Assembly: GCA_964347325.1 (NCBI GenBank)
Contig: CAYFYA010000004.1
Coordinates: forward strand, 1 to 64,000
Source of the DNA: JAJISG01 sp964347325
GTDB lineage: Archaea > Thermoplasmatota > Thermoplasmata > RBG-16-68-12 > JAJISG01
DNA length: 64,000 bases
Reading direction: 5' to 3'
Shown here: positions 33,826-43,244 of the stretch, piece by piece
How positions within the stretch are numbered: position 1 is the stretch's first letter
Layout of the letters: each line of letters starts with the position of its first letter
Notes under the pieces: model-generated
What the model was told of the DNA's origin: nothing
The model's input: the letters and a program-made list of their open reading frames with translations, nothing else
The model's database searches: none
Made by a program: the position numbers and the translations under genes

Positions 33826-34881
33826 TTGGCTGCAGAACAGGGAGAGGTCTGGGATCTGCTCCAGAACAAGGTCGCTGAACTGAAGGACCTTGAAAACGAG
33901 CTCAAGGAGCGAGAGAACAAGATCGAGGAGGAGCGGGCCTCAATCGGCTCCAAGATGGAGAAGATTCAGGCGGAGCAGGAGAAGCTGGCGAAGGAGAAAG
34001 CCTCCTTCGATTCCCTGCAGAAGGGCCTCGAGGCTCGAGACCGCGAGATAAGCCAGAAAGAGTCGGACATCGAGAAGCAGAGGAAGTCTGTCGAAGGCAT
34101 CAAGACCGAGGCCGATGCCAAGGTAAGACAGGTCGACGAGCGCCATGAGGCCCTCCTGGCGAGGGAGGAGGAGCTAGTCCAGAAGGAGGAGGCCCTGGCC
34201 AAGGAGGCAAACGAGATCGTGGCCCTCAAAGAACGCATGGTGGTGAAGGAGCAGGAAATCGCCCAGTTCCACGAGAACTTGAAGAGCTTCGTGGAGGAGT
34301 TCTCTGGCAAGACCCAAGATTTGGCGAACCTCGAGGAGCAGGTCACCAAGGAGAGACAGGCGGTCGCCGCGGAAAGGGAGCGACTCGCCAAGGAGGCCAA
34401 GAGGCTCATCGATCTCGAGAGGAAGATGCTCAAGGAAGGCGAACTTCCCGAGCAGCAGATTGATGTTCCCCAGCCGGAACCCGAGGTTCCCGAGGAGGTT
34501 CCCCCGGAGGCACCGCCCGAGGAGGCGGCGGAGGCCGAGGTGCCTGAGGGGCAACCCGAGCCCGAAGCACCTCCCGAGGAGGCGGAGGAAAAGGGAAAAG
34601 AGAAGAAGGGCAAAGAAGAGGAGAAGGAGGCCCCTGAGCCCGGGGACGGTGAGATTCTCTGTCCCGGTTGTGAGACCCTCATATCCGCTGACGCCGTCAT
34701 CTGCTACGCCTGCGGTTATCAGTTGAAGGAAGGCAGTGAGGAGGAAGAGAATGAGATCCCGTGCCCTGCCTGCGGCACTATGATCAGTGCCGACGCCGTG
34801 ATGTGTTACGCCTGCGGGCAGCCGATGGGCGAGCAGGAACAGAAGAAGAAGGGGCTCAAGAAGATCCTCCGGCGGAAGTAG
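33826..34881 (+). CDS. Coiled-coil protein with C-terminal double zinc ribbon
   Basis: A 351-residue protein. About residues 10-215 form a long Glu/Lys-rich coiled coil. A Pro/Glu-rich disordered segment (about 218-275) follows, then two near-identical zinc ribbons (each CxxC, about 10 residues, CYACG), and a basic tail ends in Arg-Arg-Lys. The start is TTG, placed by GGTGAGG just upstream and by good coding from there. The coiled coil suggests a rod-like scaffold that presents the zinc ribbons. Its neighbours at 31.4 and 35.0 kb carry related ribbons, so they may interact. Confidence 0.82.
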   Translation: MAAEQGEVWDLLQNKVAELKDLENELKERENKIEEERASIGSKMEKIQAEQEKLAKEKASFDSLQKGLEARDREISQKESDIEKQRKSVEGIKTEADAKVRQVDERHEALLAREEELVQKEEALAKEANEIVALKERMVVKEQEIAQFHENLKSFVEEFSGKTQDLANLEEQVTKERQAVAAERERLAKEAKRLIDLERKMLKEGELPEQQIDVPQPEPEVPEEVPPEAPPEEAAEAEVPEGQPEPEAPPEEAEEKGKEKKGKEEEKEAPEPGDGEILCPGCETLISADAVICYACGYQLKEGSEEEENEIPCPACGTMISADAVMCYACGQPMGEQEQKKKGLKKILRRK

Positions 34882-34923
34882 CCTAAGCCACTTGATTATA
34901 TTCCCTGAGAATCGCTAAAGAAC

Positions 34924-34933
34924 GTATAAATAC
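34924..34933 (+). promoter_or_regulatory. TATA box of the giant CARDB-like surface protein
   Basis: GTATAAATAC is a strong archaeal TATA, predicting a start near 34953. Two short reading frames (ATGs at 34961 and 34978) lie between it and the main gene's start and could act as leader peptides. Confidence 0.6.
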
Positions 34934-35000
34934 GGTCCTTAGGGAAGCTCACCCCCACGCATGCTCAACGGGGGACGATGACTATTCTGGCCATGGCGCG

Positions 35001-38000
35001 TTGGATCCGGGGGTCGATGTCGTGACGCAATCCAGAGGAGCTCGTCAGCCGATCGTCCTTTCCATTGTTCTCGCAGCTTCTCTCCTGCTTGGAGCAGTCG
35101 CGGGATTATTCGCCTTGAAGACCGCGTCTGCGTCCATAGTCGTCATCAATGGGGATTGGACTGTCTCGGGCACAGACAACACTTACGACGGTGTCATCTT
35201 CAAGGTCGACGGCAACGTCACCATAGAGTCCGGAGCATTGCTGGAGATTGCGAACGGCGGCCTGACGTTCCTTCAGGACGACTCCCACACCTACACCCTG
35301 GACATACAGGATGGCGGATCAGGCCACGGTTCTCTGGTATTGGAGAACAGCGTCCTAACCACGGAACCTCTTCAGATTGATGTCAGCCTGCGGTTGGAGG
35401 TCGCCGTGGCGGGGACCCTGATCCTTCGAGACGGCTCATTGGTGAAGCACCCTGGTAACATAACCTCGTCCGGAGACGCTATAATCGAGGTCCGGGACTC
35501 CACGGTTAAGGGCTTCGACAGCGGCGAGATCGATGGTGTAGTGGCGGACACCGACGCCAGCGACGATGCACCCTCCCTGTCGTTCTCCAGCACATCTGAG
35601 GTCCTCATTGTCGACTCGATCATCAGCGGGCTCTATGAGAACAATGCGGACCCTCGTCCCAACCCCCTCTATGACATCCGCGTGCAGGACTCGGCGACTT
35701 TGACCATCATAGACTCCTACGTCGGTATCGATTATCATCCGGGCGACACGACCCATAACACAATCTCTGCCACGGGTTCGTCACGAGTCTACATCTTCAA
35801 CATGAGCCTGGATGAGGACCAATCGAGCCTAGCCCAACCCGTCGACTGGCTGCCGGCCTTCGTTACGGCCTCCAGTGCAGAGGTCTACATACACCGCTGG
35901 CTGGAAGCGAAGGCGGCCGATCGTTTCGGAAACGGCGTACCCAGTGCCTACATCGAATCCCGTGTGCTCCCTGAGGGACTCCTAGCCTACTACCCCCGGA
36001 ACGGTGGATCCAACGTGCCGAGCCAGGATATCCTAGATCATCTGGGGGCCAGCTCATCCGACTTCAACGTTACAGGATCCGACGGACGGGCCCTCATACC
36101 CCTTCTTACAGAGTGGATCAACAGTTCTGTAGACCAGACCGCCCCGAATTCCCACTTCATCGGCAACTACCGCATCCGGGCGAGCTTCGGCGGCGACGCC
36201 TCGGTCAGGAACGTCTCCTTCCAGGCTTATCCGGCTCTGGGTTCCAGCGTCAACACCGAAAGTCTGACTGTCAACATCGACTCCCTCGTGTGGCCCGCTC
36301 AGGACACGACTTACATCTGGTCGTCCACGATCAACATCGACTTCGACCTGCTTCTGGACGGCAACCTACTGATTACGGGGGACGCAACCATCGATGGGTC
36401 TCAGCTGTTCATCCTTCAGAGCAACATGGATTCGGGTCGTCACTACATAATGATCGAGGGTGGCGGCAGCCTCACCATAACGAACGGTGGCCTATCCAGC
36501 AACCTGCCCCTCGTAGTGTACCTGCAAGATGGCGCCCAACTATCCACAGATAACGCCACTCTGCAGTTGAGCACGCCCGCTGGTCGGGGCATTGTATATG
36601 GTGAAGACTCCTCCGTTATCAGCCTCAGGGGCGGCTCCCTGGAGGGTGACCTTAAGGCCCTGGGCAACAGCGCCTTCATCAGGGAGGTTAGCCTCACCAA
36701 CGCCAATATTACGTACGACACCTCGGGGATCTCATACCTCTGGGATCCCGTCTTTGAGGAGAATGTGGGACTCTCCTTCCTGAGTGACGACGGCGATGTG
36801 GGTACTCTGGACTTCGACATTAGGAACGCGACGGTGGATGAGAGCCTCAACGATAGCTTCGTGTTCCAAGGGACTCAATATGCTCAACTCACTAACGTCA
36901 CCTTCGAGACGGGCGGCTTCTGGTGGACGGACAGGATTAGCGATAGTGCCAAGATCGGCGTCTACTGGTGGCTGTTTGTGGAGAGCCTGGACGCTGTGGG
37001 GACCACCGTGCGAGAGTCCAACATCACCCTGCAGCGGCTCAATCCCGTAACCATGCAGTTCTCGCTGATTCCAACTCCAGGCCCTGACGATCTGTACATG
37101 GGCAACCCCCAGCCTACTCACATCGAAGCCCCGGAAGGCGTGTTCCTCTACAGGGCCCTATCGCAGGAGCGGGTCCAGTCACAGGGGTGGGCCAACAGCA
37201 CATACCTCGCCAACGGTTCCAAAGTGGTTGACGCTACCACCTACTACGCCGACGCCAACGAGACGGTGGCCGTTGGGGGAAACTCCAACCTGGAGGTCAC
37301 CTTCACTGCCCTTACGCCAGCCTTCGAGATGGCTGAGCTGACCTTCCTCGGAGCCAATGGGACGGCGGACACCCAGCCCGTTGACCTCTCCCTGGACATC
37401 AGAGCCAGCGTCCAGAACGACGCGAGCATCGGCTTCTCGGGCGTCACCGTTCACTACTACCGGGTAGATGTGGATGCGAATGACGATGGGGTGATGGACA
37501 ACCCACCGGATGACTACGCACCCTTCCTCCTCGGCGAGCAGAACATCACGGTGGAGGCTCAGAGCACCTTCGTTGCGGCGATATCCTGGACCCCGGAGGA
37601 TGTGGGGACTTACCTGATCTCCGCGGTAATAGACCAGGATGATCGATACCCCGAGTTAGTCGAGACCAATAACCTAATGAAGGCCACGCTGGAGGTCACT
37701 GCATGGCCTGACCTGAGTATCACCGAAGACGATGTCGATGTCACTCGAGTGCCCGTGGAGGATGGTGACACCCCTGTCCAGGTCAGGGTCGAGAATCTTG
37801 GCGTATCAACTGCCATGGGCGCGACGGTGGAACTCTACGACAACGGCAGTCTCTCCGACTCCACCCCGGTTAACATCGTAGCAGGTGAGGCTGGGTCGGT
37901 AGTCCTAATATGGACTCCCACTCCTGCAGGCAACCACACCATCACCGTCAAGGTCGACAGCCTGAACGATACGGCCGACAACACCGACTTCTTCTACGGT

Positions 38001-39428
38001 AACAACTTCGTGACTCTCGAGTTCGAGGTGCTGACCAAGCCCGACCTTGAGCTGCGGCCTTCCGAGTACCAGCCTATGGTGGTGGTCCGGGACAGGTCCT
38101 TCTCAGTATCTGTTAACGTCTACAACGTTGGGAGTACCGCCGCTACTGACTTCGAAGTCGGGTTGTACCTTGATGAGATCTTGGAGGAGAACCTAATCGC
38201 TACCGAGACCGGGATCGTCGTTGCTGCGGGGCAGAACCTCACCGTGGACGTGGAGGCCTCCCCCATCGCCGTCGCCGGCAACTACACACTGATAATCTAT
38301 GCAGACGCCGCGGAAGCCATTCCGGAGGTTAACGAGGGGAACAACCAGGTCAGTATCCAGTTGGATGTCGTGCCACCCGAGGGCCAGGTGTTCATCGACT
38401 CCCCCGCGGGCGGCTCGTTCTACAACCTCGGACAAACAGTGTTCGTCTCCGGCAGGGTGACCACTCCGACGGGTCAGCCCATTCCCGACCTGAGGGTCAC
38501 CGTCGTCATGAGGGACTCCGAAGGCGGCTTCCAAGACCAGAGGGCTGTGTTCACGGACACTAGCGGGGTCTTCCAGGTCGGCATTCTACTGCCCAGTGAG
38601 GCTCCCAGCGGTGCCTGGTCCTTGCTTGCCTACACGGATGTGGAGAGCATACAGTCAGCCACCACCCCGCTGAACGTCGAGCGAGTCGTCCCATGGTACG
38701 ACCAGCCAGTGCCCTTCGTGAACCTTCCTTTGTGGATACTGCTGGTCATTCTGGCGGTCTTCGTTGCCATCGCCCTGGCCATTACCAGGTACATGCGCTC
38801 CTTTGGCCTGGGGAGGCTGGTGGAGTGTGGCGAGTGTGGTGCCTTCATCTCAGAATCGGCCTCCAGCTGTCCCAAGTGCGGGACGGAGTTTGAGCGTGAG
38901 ATGGTCAAGTGCAGCAGCTGCCACGCTTGGATCCCGGCAGACGTCAGGAAGTGCCCCGAGTGTGGTGTCGAGTTCACCACTGGCAAATCGAAGGGTGCCG
39001 ACTACAAGGAGAGGATGAAGACGCAGTACCAGAAGGTGGTGGACAAGTACCGCGCTGAGGCGGCCATCGCCTTGGGCCACACGCCATCTGAGAAGGAGTT
39101 CCAGGAGTGGTGGCGCAGGCAACCCACCTTCGTGACCTACAGCGAGTGGCTGAAGGAAGAGGAGGAGATGAGGAAGCTGGGTTCCAAGCCCTGCCCGCGA
39201 TGTAAGACCCTCAACTCCCTGACGGCTACGGTGTGTCACAGGTGTGGAGCCCTGCTCTCAGAGGGCGCTTCCAGTGGACGCCCTCCCGGTGGCCCCTCCG
39301 GCGGCACCAATCTAACAGCTCCACCCGCGCCCCCCTCGGAAGGCGGAGCGGCCGCCAAGAGCAAGAAGGTTGAGCGCCCGATCCTCAAGAAGATTGTGAA
39401 GAAGCCCTTCTCGAAGAGGAAGTCCTAG
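35001..39428 (+). CDS. Giant surface protein with cytoplasmic zinc ribbons
   Basis: A 1475-residue single-pass envelope protein. An N-terminal hydrophobic segment (about 18-40) leads to a long extracellular beta-rich region with beta-helix-like strands. At least two CARDB-like Ig domains (about 897-1120, each with a V-x-N-x-G turn as in VRVENLGVS and VNVYNVGST) and a further Ig-like segment follow. A transmembrane helix (about 1239-1262) precedes a 210-residue cytoplasmic tail with three zinc ribbons (CGECG, CSSCH and CPRCK clusters) and a basic end. A TTG start is used here; GTG at 35022 is an alternative. The tail suggests signalling from the envelope to cytoplasmic partners, as inference. 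Confidence 0.85.
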   Translation: MDPGVDVVTQSRGARQPIVLSIVLAASLLLGAVAGLFALKTASASIVVINGDWTVSGTDNTYDGVIFKVDGNVTIESGALLEIANGGLTFLQDDSHTYTLDIQDGGSGHGSLVLENSVLTTEPLQIDVSLRLEVAVAGTLILRDGSLVKHPGNITSSGDAIIEVRDSTVKGFDSGEIDGVVADTDASDDAPSLSFSSTSEVLIVDSIISGLYENNADPRPNPLYDIRVQDSATLTIIDSYVGIDYHPGDTTHNTISATGSSRVYIFNMSLDEDQSSLAQPVDWLPAFVTASSAEVYIHRWLEAKAADRFGNGVPSAYIESRVLPEGLLAYYPRNGGSNVPSQDILDHLGASSSDFNVTGSDGRALIPLLTEWINSSVDQTAPNSHFIGNYRIRASFGGDASVRNVSFQAYPALGSSVNTESLTVNIDSLVWPAQDTTYIWSSTINIDFDLLLDGNLLITGDATIDGSQLFILQSNMDSGRHYIMIEGGGSLTITNGGLSSNLPLVVYLQDGAQLSTDNATLQLSTPAGRGIVYGEDSSVISLRGGSLEGDLKALGNSAFIREVSLTNANITYDTSGISYLWDPVFEENVGLSFLSDDGDVGTLDFDIRNATVDESLNDSFVFQGTQYAQLTNVTFETGGFWWTDRISDSAKIGVYWWLFVESLDAVGTTVRESNITLQRLNPVTMQFSLIPTPGPDDLYMGNPQPTHIEAPEGVFLYRALSQERVQSQGWANSTYLANGSKVVDATTYYADANETVAVGGNSNLEVTFTALTPAFEMAELTFLGANGTADTQPVDLSLDIRASVQNDASIGFSGVTVHYYRVDVDANDDGVMDNPPDDYAPFLLGEQNITVEAQSTFVAAISWTPEDVGTYLISAVIDQDDRYPELVETNNLMKATLEVTAWPDLSITEDDVDVTRVPVEDGDTPVQVRVENLGVSTAMGATVELYDNGSLSDSTPVNIVAGEAGSVVLIWTPTPAGNHTITVKVDSLNDTADNTDFFYGNNFVTLEFEVLTKPDLELRPSEYQPMVVVRDRSFSVSVNVYNVGSTAATDFEVGLYLDEILEENLIATETGIVVAAGQNLTVDVEASPIAVAGNYTLIIYADAAEAIPEVNEGNNQVSIQLDVVPPEGQVFIDSPAGGSFYNLGQTVFVSGRVTTPTGQPIPDLRVTVVMRDSEGGFQDQRAVFTDTSGVFQVGILLPSEAPSGAWSLLAYTDVESIQSATTPLNVERVVPWYDQPVPFVNLPLWILLVILAVFVAIALAITRYMRSFGLGRLVECGECGAFISESASSCPKCGTEFEREMVKCSSCHAWIPADVRKCPECGVEFTTGKSKGADYKERMKTQYQKVVDKYRAEAAIALGHTPSEKEFQEWWRRQPTFVTYSEWLKEEEEMRKLGSKPCPRCKTLNSLTATVCHRCGALLSEGASSGRPPGGPSGGTNLTAPPAPPSEGGAAAKSKKVERPILKKIVKKPFSKRKS

Positions 39429-39492
39429 GTCGCCCTCGCCCTTTGTACGCACTCGTCGTCTCTCAGAACTTAATCATCCACAGCAAAGCGAG

Positions 39493-41178
39493 TTAGACCG
39501 ATCCCAGCTCCGCACCCACGATCCTCATCATTTCCTCGGGATCCTTGAAGTATGCCGAGGCGATTCGGGCCACCTCTTTGTAGCTGGATACCCCCGTGCG
39601 ACGCATGTACTCGAAGAGGTCCATCCGCCTCTTCACCTCCTGTTCCATCCTCTTGGGGGTCCAGTTACGGGCGGTCTGTATCTTCTCATAGACGTAGCTG
39701 TGACCGCTGAAGCTGAAGGTGTCGTCCGCCGGATTCCAGGTATAAGCGGAGTTGGTGATGAGTTCGTTGGACTCCGGGTCGACGCCGATGACTTCGGTCA
39801 AAGACTTCACTCGGCGGACCATTTCGGTGCCGACCTTCACCTGAGACTGGAGCAGGACGATGTCCAGGGCTGCCACCAGGGCGCGGGGGAGGTTGATGGG
39901 ATCGTTCTCCAGCCTGTGGACCATGGATTGCACGTCATCCGCGTGGAAGGTTGTATAGGCGCTCTTCCCCGTCGCCATGGCCTGGAAAACTACGTAGGCT
40001 TCTCCCCCCCGAACCTCGCCGACCATCAGGTACTGAGGCCTCTGACGAAGGGCGGCGGACAGCAGGTCGAACATGTCGATTTCACCCGCCATACGACCGC
40101 TGGCAGTTGTCCCACCGAAACCGTGGCGCGTCAGGGTGGCCACCCAGTTCTCGTGGGGAAGATTCAGCTCCCGCGTGTCCTCTATGCTGACGATCTTCAT
40201 CTGAGGGGGGATGAAGAGCAGAATGGCATTCAGCGTGGTGGTCTTTCCGCTTGCAGTCCCTCCACAGATGAGCATGGACTGTCCGTTCTCGATGGCTAGC
40301 CACATGTAAGCCATCATCTCGGGACTCATGGTGAGGTTATCGATGAGGTCCAGGGGGGTGAAGGGGTTCTCTCGGAAGCGCCGAATCGTGAAGCTGGAGC
40401 CCTTCTTGGTGACGTGCTTCCCGAGGGTCGCTTGAAGCCTGGAGCCGTCGGGGATGGAGGCGTCAAGCATTGGCTGCGCTACCGAAATGTGTTTCCCGCA
40501 CCTCTGGGCTAGCCAGATGACGAAGCCGTCCAGTTCTTCGTCGGTGTCGAACTTCAGGTTGGAGGGCACGGAGCCGTACTTCCGGTGATAGATGTAGAAC
40601 GGGACCTTGACGCCATCGCAGGATATATCCTCCACCTCCGGGTCGATCATAACTACGTCAATGGGTCCGTACCTCACGAAGTCCCTCACGACGTAATACA
40701 TGATTCTCTCCTTGGAGACCGGATGGAGGGTTACGCCCAGATCCCTGAGGAGCTGCTGCACAGAGCTCCGGAGGTAGGACTCTCTCGTTTCGGAGTCCAT
40801 CTCCTTGGTCATCTCCAGGTTCTCGATGATTAGCTCTTTCAGGACGCCCAGCAGCTCGGCTTCATCGCCGGTCAGTTTGGGCTCGATGACCTCGTAGAAG
40901 TGCTGGTTGGAGAAGTCATCGTAGAGAATCCTCACGTAGGAGTAGTTGTCGATGATGGGATCTATCTCCATCTCCTTCATGTTGGGATTCGTGACGGGTG
41001 GGATTTCCGTGATATTGCCAGCCACGATTTCCTGACGACCTCCGCCTCGCGGTGCCTTGACCTTAAGCCCCTTATCACCGAGCATGCGGGAGTACATCCT
41101 GCGCTTGAGGCGCTGGACGACTCCAATTTTGCTGGCCATCGGACGTCGACGTTCCAGCGTGATTGAAGGCCTTGACAT
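39493..41178 (-). CDS. FlaI/TadA-family secretion ATPase (copy 1)
   Basis: A 561-residue type II/IV secretion ATPase that powers assembly of pilin-like filaments. Walker A is GGTASGKT (306-313). The Asp box region is IVSIEDTRELNLPHENW, the Walker B region YLMVGEVRGGEAY, and the His box YTTFHADD follows. The N-terminal domain (about 60-230) matches archaeal FlaI-like ATPases. AGGTGT lies just before the ATG, which is 8 bases after the stop of the TadC-like gene. It is the last gene of the five-gene pilus set, with a close paralogue as the second gene. Confidence 0.93.
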   Translation of the reverse strand: MSRPSITLERRRPMASKIGVVQRLKRRMYSRMLGDKGLKVKAPRGGGRQEIVAGNITEIPPVTNPNMKEMEIDPIIDNYSYVRILYDDFSNQHFYEVIEPKLTGDEAELLGVLKELIIENLEMTKEMDSETRESYLRSSVQQLLRDLGVTLHPVSKERIMYYVVRDFVRYGPIDVVMIDPEVEDISCDGVKVPFYIYHRKYGSVPSNLKFDTDEELDGFVIWLAQRCGKHISVAQPMLDASIPDGSRLQATLGKHVTKKGSSFTIRRFRENPFTPLDLIDNLTMSPEMMAYMWLAIENGQSMLICGGTASGKTTTLNAILLFIPPQMKIVSIEDTRELNLPHENWVATLTRHGFGGTTASGRMAGEIDMFDLLSAALRQRPQYLMVGEVRGGEAYVVFQAMATGKSAYTTFHADDVQSMVHRLENDPINLPRALVAALDIVLLQSQVKVGTEMVRRVKSLTEVIGVDPESNELITNSAYTWNPADDTFSFSGHSYVYEKIQTARNWTPKRMEQEVKRRMDLFEYMRRTGVSSYKEVARIASAYFKDPEEMMRIVGAELGSV

Positions 41179-41186
41179 AGTGACAC

Positions 41187-42185
41187 CTACAGCATCTGGA
41201 ACCCAACGACGGCGATCAACAGCATGACGAAGGAGTGACGCAGGCCATTAACGATCTTCCCCGTATCCAGGATGCCAGCAAGGATGCCGTCGCCCATGGC
41301 ATGGACGATGACGGCGATGAAGAAGGCCACCTGGACGTTGAAGATGATCTCCGGTATGTTCTGGGGCAGGGGACTCTGGCCGCCGAGGAGACTCCCGGAA
41401 TCCCCCTCGCCGAGCTCCGCCGCCGCCTCCTCCATCTTCGGGAGGAAGGTGACGCCCAGGATCCAGATCGTTACGATGAAGACGGCGAAGGAGATGTAGA
41501 TGACCGCGATGTAGGTGCTCATGGTGATCCGACGCTCGTCCTCTGTGAGCTGGACCTCCTTGGCGTCGTGACTCACCATGGTCAGCACATCGGCCACCTC
41601 CCCGCCCGCGTCACTGGCTTTGATGATGATGGCTACGACCCTCTGCACCAAGGGCGTCTGGACCCGCTCTGCGAATAGCCGCAGGGCGTCTGTGGCGGGT
41701 ACGCCCCACTCTATCTGGGCCGACATCTTCTTGATCTCGTCCGTGAGGACTCCGTAGCGGCCCTGGGCGGCGACCACAACGGCCTCTGCGAGGGTCATTC
41801 CGAATCTCCCCGCCTCCGCCACGTCCCTCAGGAAGTCGGGGAGTCTCTTCTCTATGGCGCGGATTTTCTTCTGCTCAGCCGCCATGTAGAACCCGTAAGG
41901 CCCGATGGCGGCCATGAGCCCGATGGCTAGAAAGTTGAGAAACCTGCGAATGGGATGCTCTGCGGTGTCCGCCACTCCGTCGCCGTCTAGGTCGAATCCC
42001 GTCTCGGGGTCCAGGGGCTTGAAGGAGAGGTCGAGGACATTCAGGAGGTTGAGGACGGCGATGCCGATGAAGATAACACCCAGGAAGATGCTGATTGTCT
42101 TGACGACTCGCTTCTTGTCCTTCCTCACGTAGATGGCCTGGCGTGCCTCCTCGAGCTCCTTGGCCACTCCCTTCAGCCTGGCCAC
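41187..42185 (-). CDS. TadB/TadC (GspF-type) membrane protein 1
   Basis: A 332-residue polytopic protein of the GspF/FlaJ platform family, with helices near 25-45, 85-105, 225-245 and 300-330. The conserved helical domain between them contains LPDFLRDVAEAGRFGMTLAEAV (family core LPDFL...GxxLxEA). The protein forms the inner-membrane platform that the ATPase drives. It is a half-length (one GspF module) form. Its start codon directly follows the stop of the second TadC-like gene with no gap, suggesting the two form a heteromeric platform. Confidence 0.88.
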   Translation of the reverse strand: MARLKGVAKELEEARQAIYVRKDKKRVVKTISIFLGVIFIGIAVLNLLNVLDLSFKPLDPETGFDLDGDGVADTAEHPIRRFLNFLAIGLMAAIGPYGFYMAAEQKKIRAIEKRLPDFLRDVAEAGRFGMTLAEAVVVAAQGRYGVLTDEIKKMSAQIEWGVPATDALRLFAERVQTPLVQRVVAIIIKASDAGGEVADVLTMVSHDAKEVQLTEDERRITMSTYIAVIYISFAVFIVTIWILGVTFLPKMEEAAAELGEGDSGSLLGGQSPLPQNIPEIIFNVQVAFFIAVIVHAMGDGILAGILDTGKIVNGLRHSFVMLLIAVVGFQML

Positions 42186-43244
42186 CTACCTCGCCTCCTG
42201 TTCCTGGTTCCACATGACGAATATGAAGCCGAACTGGGACAGCGGTATCATGAGACCAACGATGACGTAGAGGAGGGTGACCACGAACCCGGCCTGGCCC
42301 TTGCTGATGAGGGCCATTATTGCCATTATGACAACCAGGAAAAGAGGGAAGGCGACGACGACCGTAACGAAGCTCTCCGCCAGGAGGCCGAGGGTCTCCA
42401 TCCGCTTCTTCATCTCCAGCTTGTCCTCCTTCTCGAACTGTTCGGCCTTCATCACGAAGTAGGGCTTCATCTGGCCCCCAGAGGTTGCGGTGGTCACGAC
42501 CCCCTGGAGAAACTCCTGGAACTTGACGCTAGGCGATCGACCGGCTGCCTTCTTGATGGCCGTAAGGATGTCCTCCCCCAGGAGTTCCGTATCCCTGGTT
42601 ATCCACTCCGCCTCCTTCGCGATCTCGCCGTACACCTCTTGCTTGGAGAGCTCTCGGAAGATCACGTCGACGGGGACCTCGGCCGAAGCCATGGCGGATA
42701 TGAAGGACATCGCTCCCGTGAGCTTCCGGTCGATTAGACGGCCTCGCCGCTTCGCCCTGGATGCTGGTATGCCCCTGTAGAAGGGCTCCAGGCCGAAGTA
42801 GACTGCCTTGGTCAATAGTGCAGGGACCGTGGCGAGGACTGGGGGAAGGATGATGAAGGGAATCAGGGGCCAGCTGAGGATGGCGAACAGGAAGAACGCC
42901 AGCGTGCCGGAGGCTGCCATGGTGCCCATGGCGACCAGCACCACTGCGGCCTTCCCCATGGCGACATACTCCTCGGGGCGGAGGCGCATGTGGGCCTTGA
43001 GGAGATCCTCCTCCAGGTCCTCGTCGACCTTACCCTTGCTGGTGCCACCCATAAGCCTCCAAGCAAGCTGCTGGAAGGGCGACAAGCTGAGGTAGCTCGG
43101 CTTCGCTCCTGCCGCTAGCCTCACCAAGTGGGGTGTAGACCTCTTCTTGACGGTCTGCTGCGTCGCCCTGACCTCGGCCTCTCGGCGAGCTTCCAGCCTG
43201 TCCAAGACGCTGCTGGCCTCACCCCCCAAGGAGGTCACCTCCAT
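42186..43244 (-). CDS. TadB/TadC (GspF-type) membrane protein 2
   Basis: A 352-residue platform protein paralogous to its downstream neighbour, with four to five helices and a central GspF-type domain (AMSFISAMASAEVPVDVIFREL; GEDILTAIKKAAGRSPS). An N-terminal extension (about 1-75) precedes the first helix. The ATG at 43244 overlaps the end of the ATPase gene by 26 bases; longer in-frame starts run deep into that gene and encode poor sequence. It probably pairs with the other platform protein. Confidence 0.86.
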   Translation of the reverse strand: MEVTSLGGEASSVLDRLEARREAEVRATQQTVKKRSTPHLVRLAAGAKPSYLSLSPFQQLAWRLMGGTSKGKVDEDLEEDLLKAHMRLRPEEYVAMGKAAVVLVAMGTMAASGTLAFFLFAILSWPLIPFIILPPVLATVPALLTKAVYFGLEPFYRGIPASRAKRRGRLIDRKLTGAMSFISAMASAEVPVDVIFRELSKQEVYGEIAKEAEWITRDTELLGEDILTAIKKAAGRSPSVKFQEFLQGVVTTATSGGQMKPYFVMKAEQFEKEDKLEMKKRMETLGLLAESFVTVVVAFPLFLVVIMAIMALISKGQAGFVVTLLYVIVGLMIPLSQFGFIFVMWNQEQEAR

